Shown here: positions 63,618 to 64,000 of the stretch, piece by piece | Position numbering within the stretch: position 1 is the stretch's first letter | How the letters are laid out: each line of letters begins with the position of its first letter | Source of the DNA: Gonapodya prolifera JEL478 | Lineage: Eukaryota; Monoblepharomycota; Monoblepharidomycetes; Monoblepharidales; Gonapodyaceae | Assembly: GCA_001574975.1 (NCBI GenBank) | Contig: KQ965789.1 | Location: 222,565 to 286,564, forward strand | Direction: 5' to 3' | DNA: 64,000 bases | Notes under the pieces: model-generated | Seen by the model: only the letters and a program-made list of their open reading frames with translations | Told to the model about the DNA's origin: nothing | The model's database searches: none | Program-made: the position numbers and the translations under genes

Positions 63618-64000
63618 TTTCAGAGGATTTTAAACTTGGTGGCGGACGTGCAGACTAAATTCAAGTGGAGAGGTACTTTCGGTGAGTACTAGTAGTGCTC
63701 GTGGCAAGAACGTTTTATGTGCAGCTGTCAGGGGGAGCGGGTGGGGGTTGCCGAGTGCGTCCGAAGGCACGCGACCAGCGTGTAAGAGAGCCGTGTACGA
63801 GCGAGAGAGAGAGCCGAGTACGAATGAGAGAGAGCCGAGAGGGAGCCGAGAGGCCACGCCGAGTGACCTGAGAGCCGAGACGAGCAAGTGGGAACGAGTG
63901 AGACGAGTGAGATTCGAAGTCCAAAGGCTTATTCTTAGCATTTCTACAAGTGTTTATATAGCTCCAATTCTAGTTTACGCTTTTCATATTCTGCTTATCA
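63618..64000 (-). mobile_element. LTR-like GA-rich repeat, copy 2, reaching the window edge
   Basis: The segment 63746-63860 resembles copy 1 at 61706. On the minus strand a TATA-like tatataaac motif near 63955 precedes a CTC/CGG-rich stretch, like the U3-R part of an LTR. No coding domain is visible inside the window, so this could be a solo LTR, an element edge or simple low-complexity DNA. Confidence 0.35.

Noticed and set aside
63780-63900. GA-rich repeats considered as a CRISPR or satellite array
   Set aside because: Units are irregular with no spacers, and the genome is eukaryotic.

Overview
The window is nuclear DNA of a filamentous fungus, most likely a basidiomycete (Agaricomycotina). 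Genes are packed tightly on both strands. Most are broken by many short GT-AG introns, commonly 40-90 nt. The set includes eukaryotic housekeeping factors, a mitochondrial tyrosyl-tRNA synthetase, an F-box protein with a C-terminal Cys/His cluster, Crinkler-type remnants, an Ulp1-type protease and a Sel1-repeat protein. I rebuilt exons by reading protein similarity by eye and requiring consistent splice phases. Where I call a gene intact, the exon lengths sum to a multiple of three.

Layout. 1-9.7 kb: the start of a VIT-domain gene, CCR4-NOT subunit NOT3/5, an SMPD4-like protein and a decayed F-box gene. 10.4-18.1 kb: a decayed PD-(D/E)XK gene, a GST-hemerythrin fusion, TAF10, RNA polymerase III subunit RPC4/RPC53 and 4-hydroxyphenylpyruvate dioxygenase. 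18-25.6 kb: weak candidate exons, an ankyrin protein, a 19-exon MFS transporter and a frame-broken Sel1 gene. 25.8-33.1 kb: succinyl-CoA:3-ketoacid CoA-transferase, isoprenylcysteine methyltransferase, a broken GST and a TPA1/OGFOD1-type dioxygenase. 33.1-37.3 kb: a repeat-rich island with an Ulp1-like protease between two diverged direct repeats. 37.3-47.7 kb: mitochondrial TyrRS, a METTL21-type methyltransferase, MRE11 (one frame break) and a THUMP-type RNA methyltransferase. 49.3-59.0 kb: three same-strand paralogues of a proline-rich single-pass membrane protein. 59.4-64 kb: a Crinkler/kinase-like pseudogene, a PaiB-like flavin protein, an unassigned gene and LTR-like GA-rich repeats.

The most distinctive system is the tandem family at 49.3-59.0 kb. 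Each member has a signal peptide, a short four-Cys ectodomain, a poly-proline stalk, one membrane span and a long Ser-rich tail with shared motifs. The poly-proline stalk is built from very short exons (19-75 nt), nearly all cut inside a CCN codon. In the middle gene, two of them are phase-symmetric cassettes that could be added, lost or skipped without changing frame. This resembles the design of cell-surface sensors, but I recognise no named family.

A second theme is broken reading frames. Decay is clear in the F-box, PD-(D/E)XK, Sel1, GST and Crinkler genes. A single-base break also occurs in MRE11 and probably in the VIT gene. That mix could mean real gene decay, assembly indels, or both.
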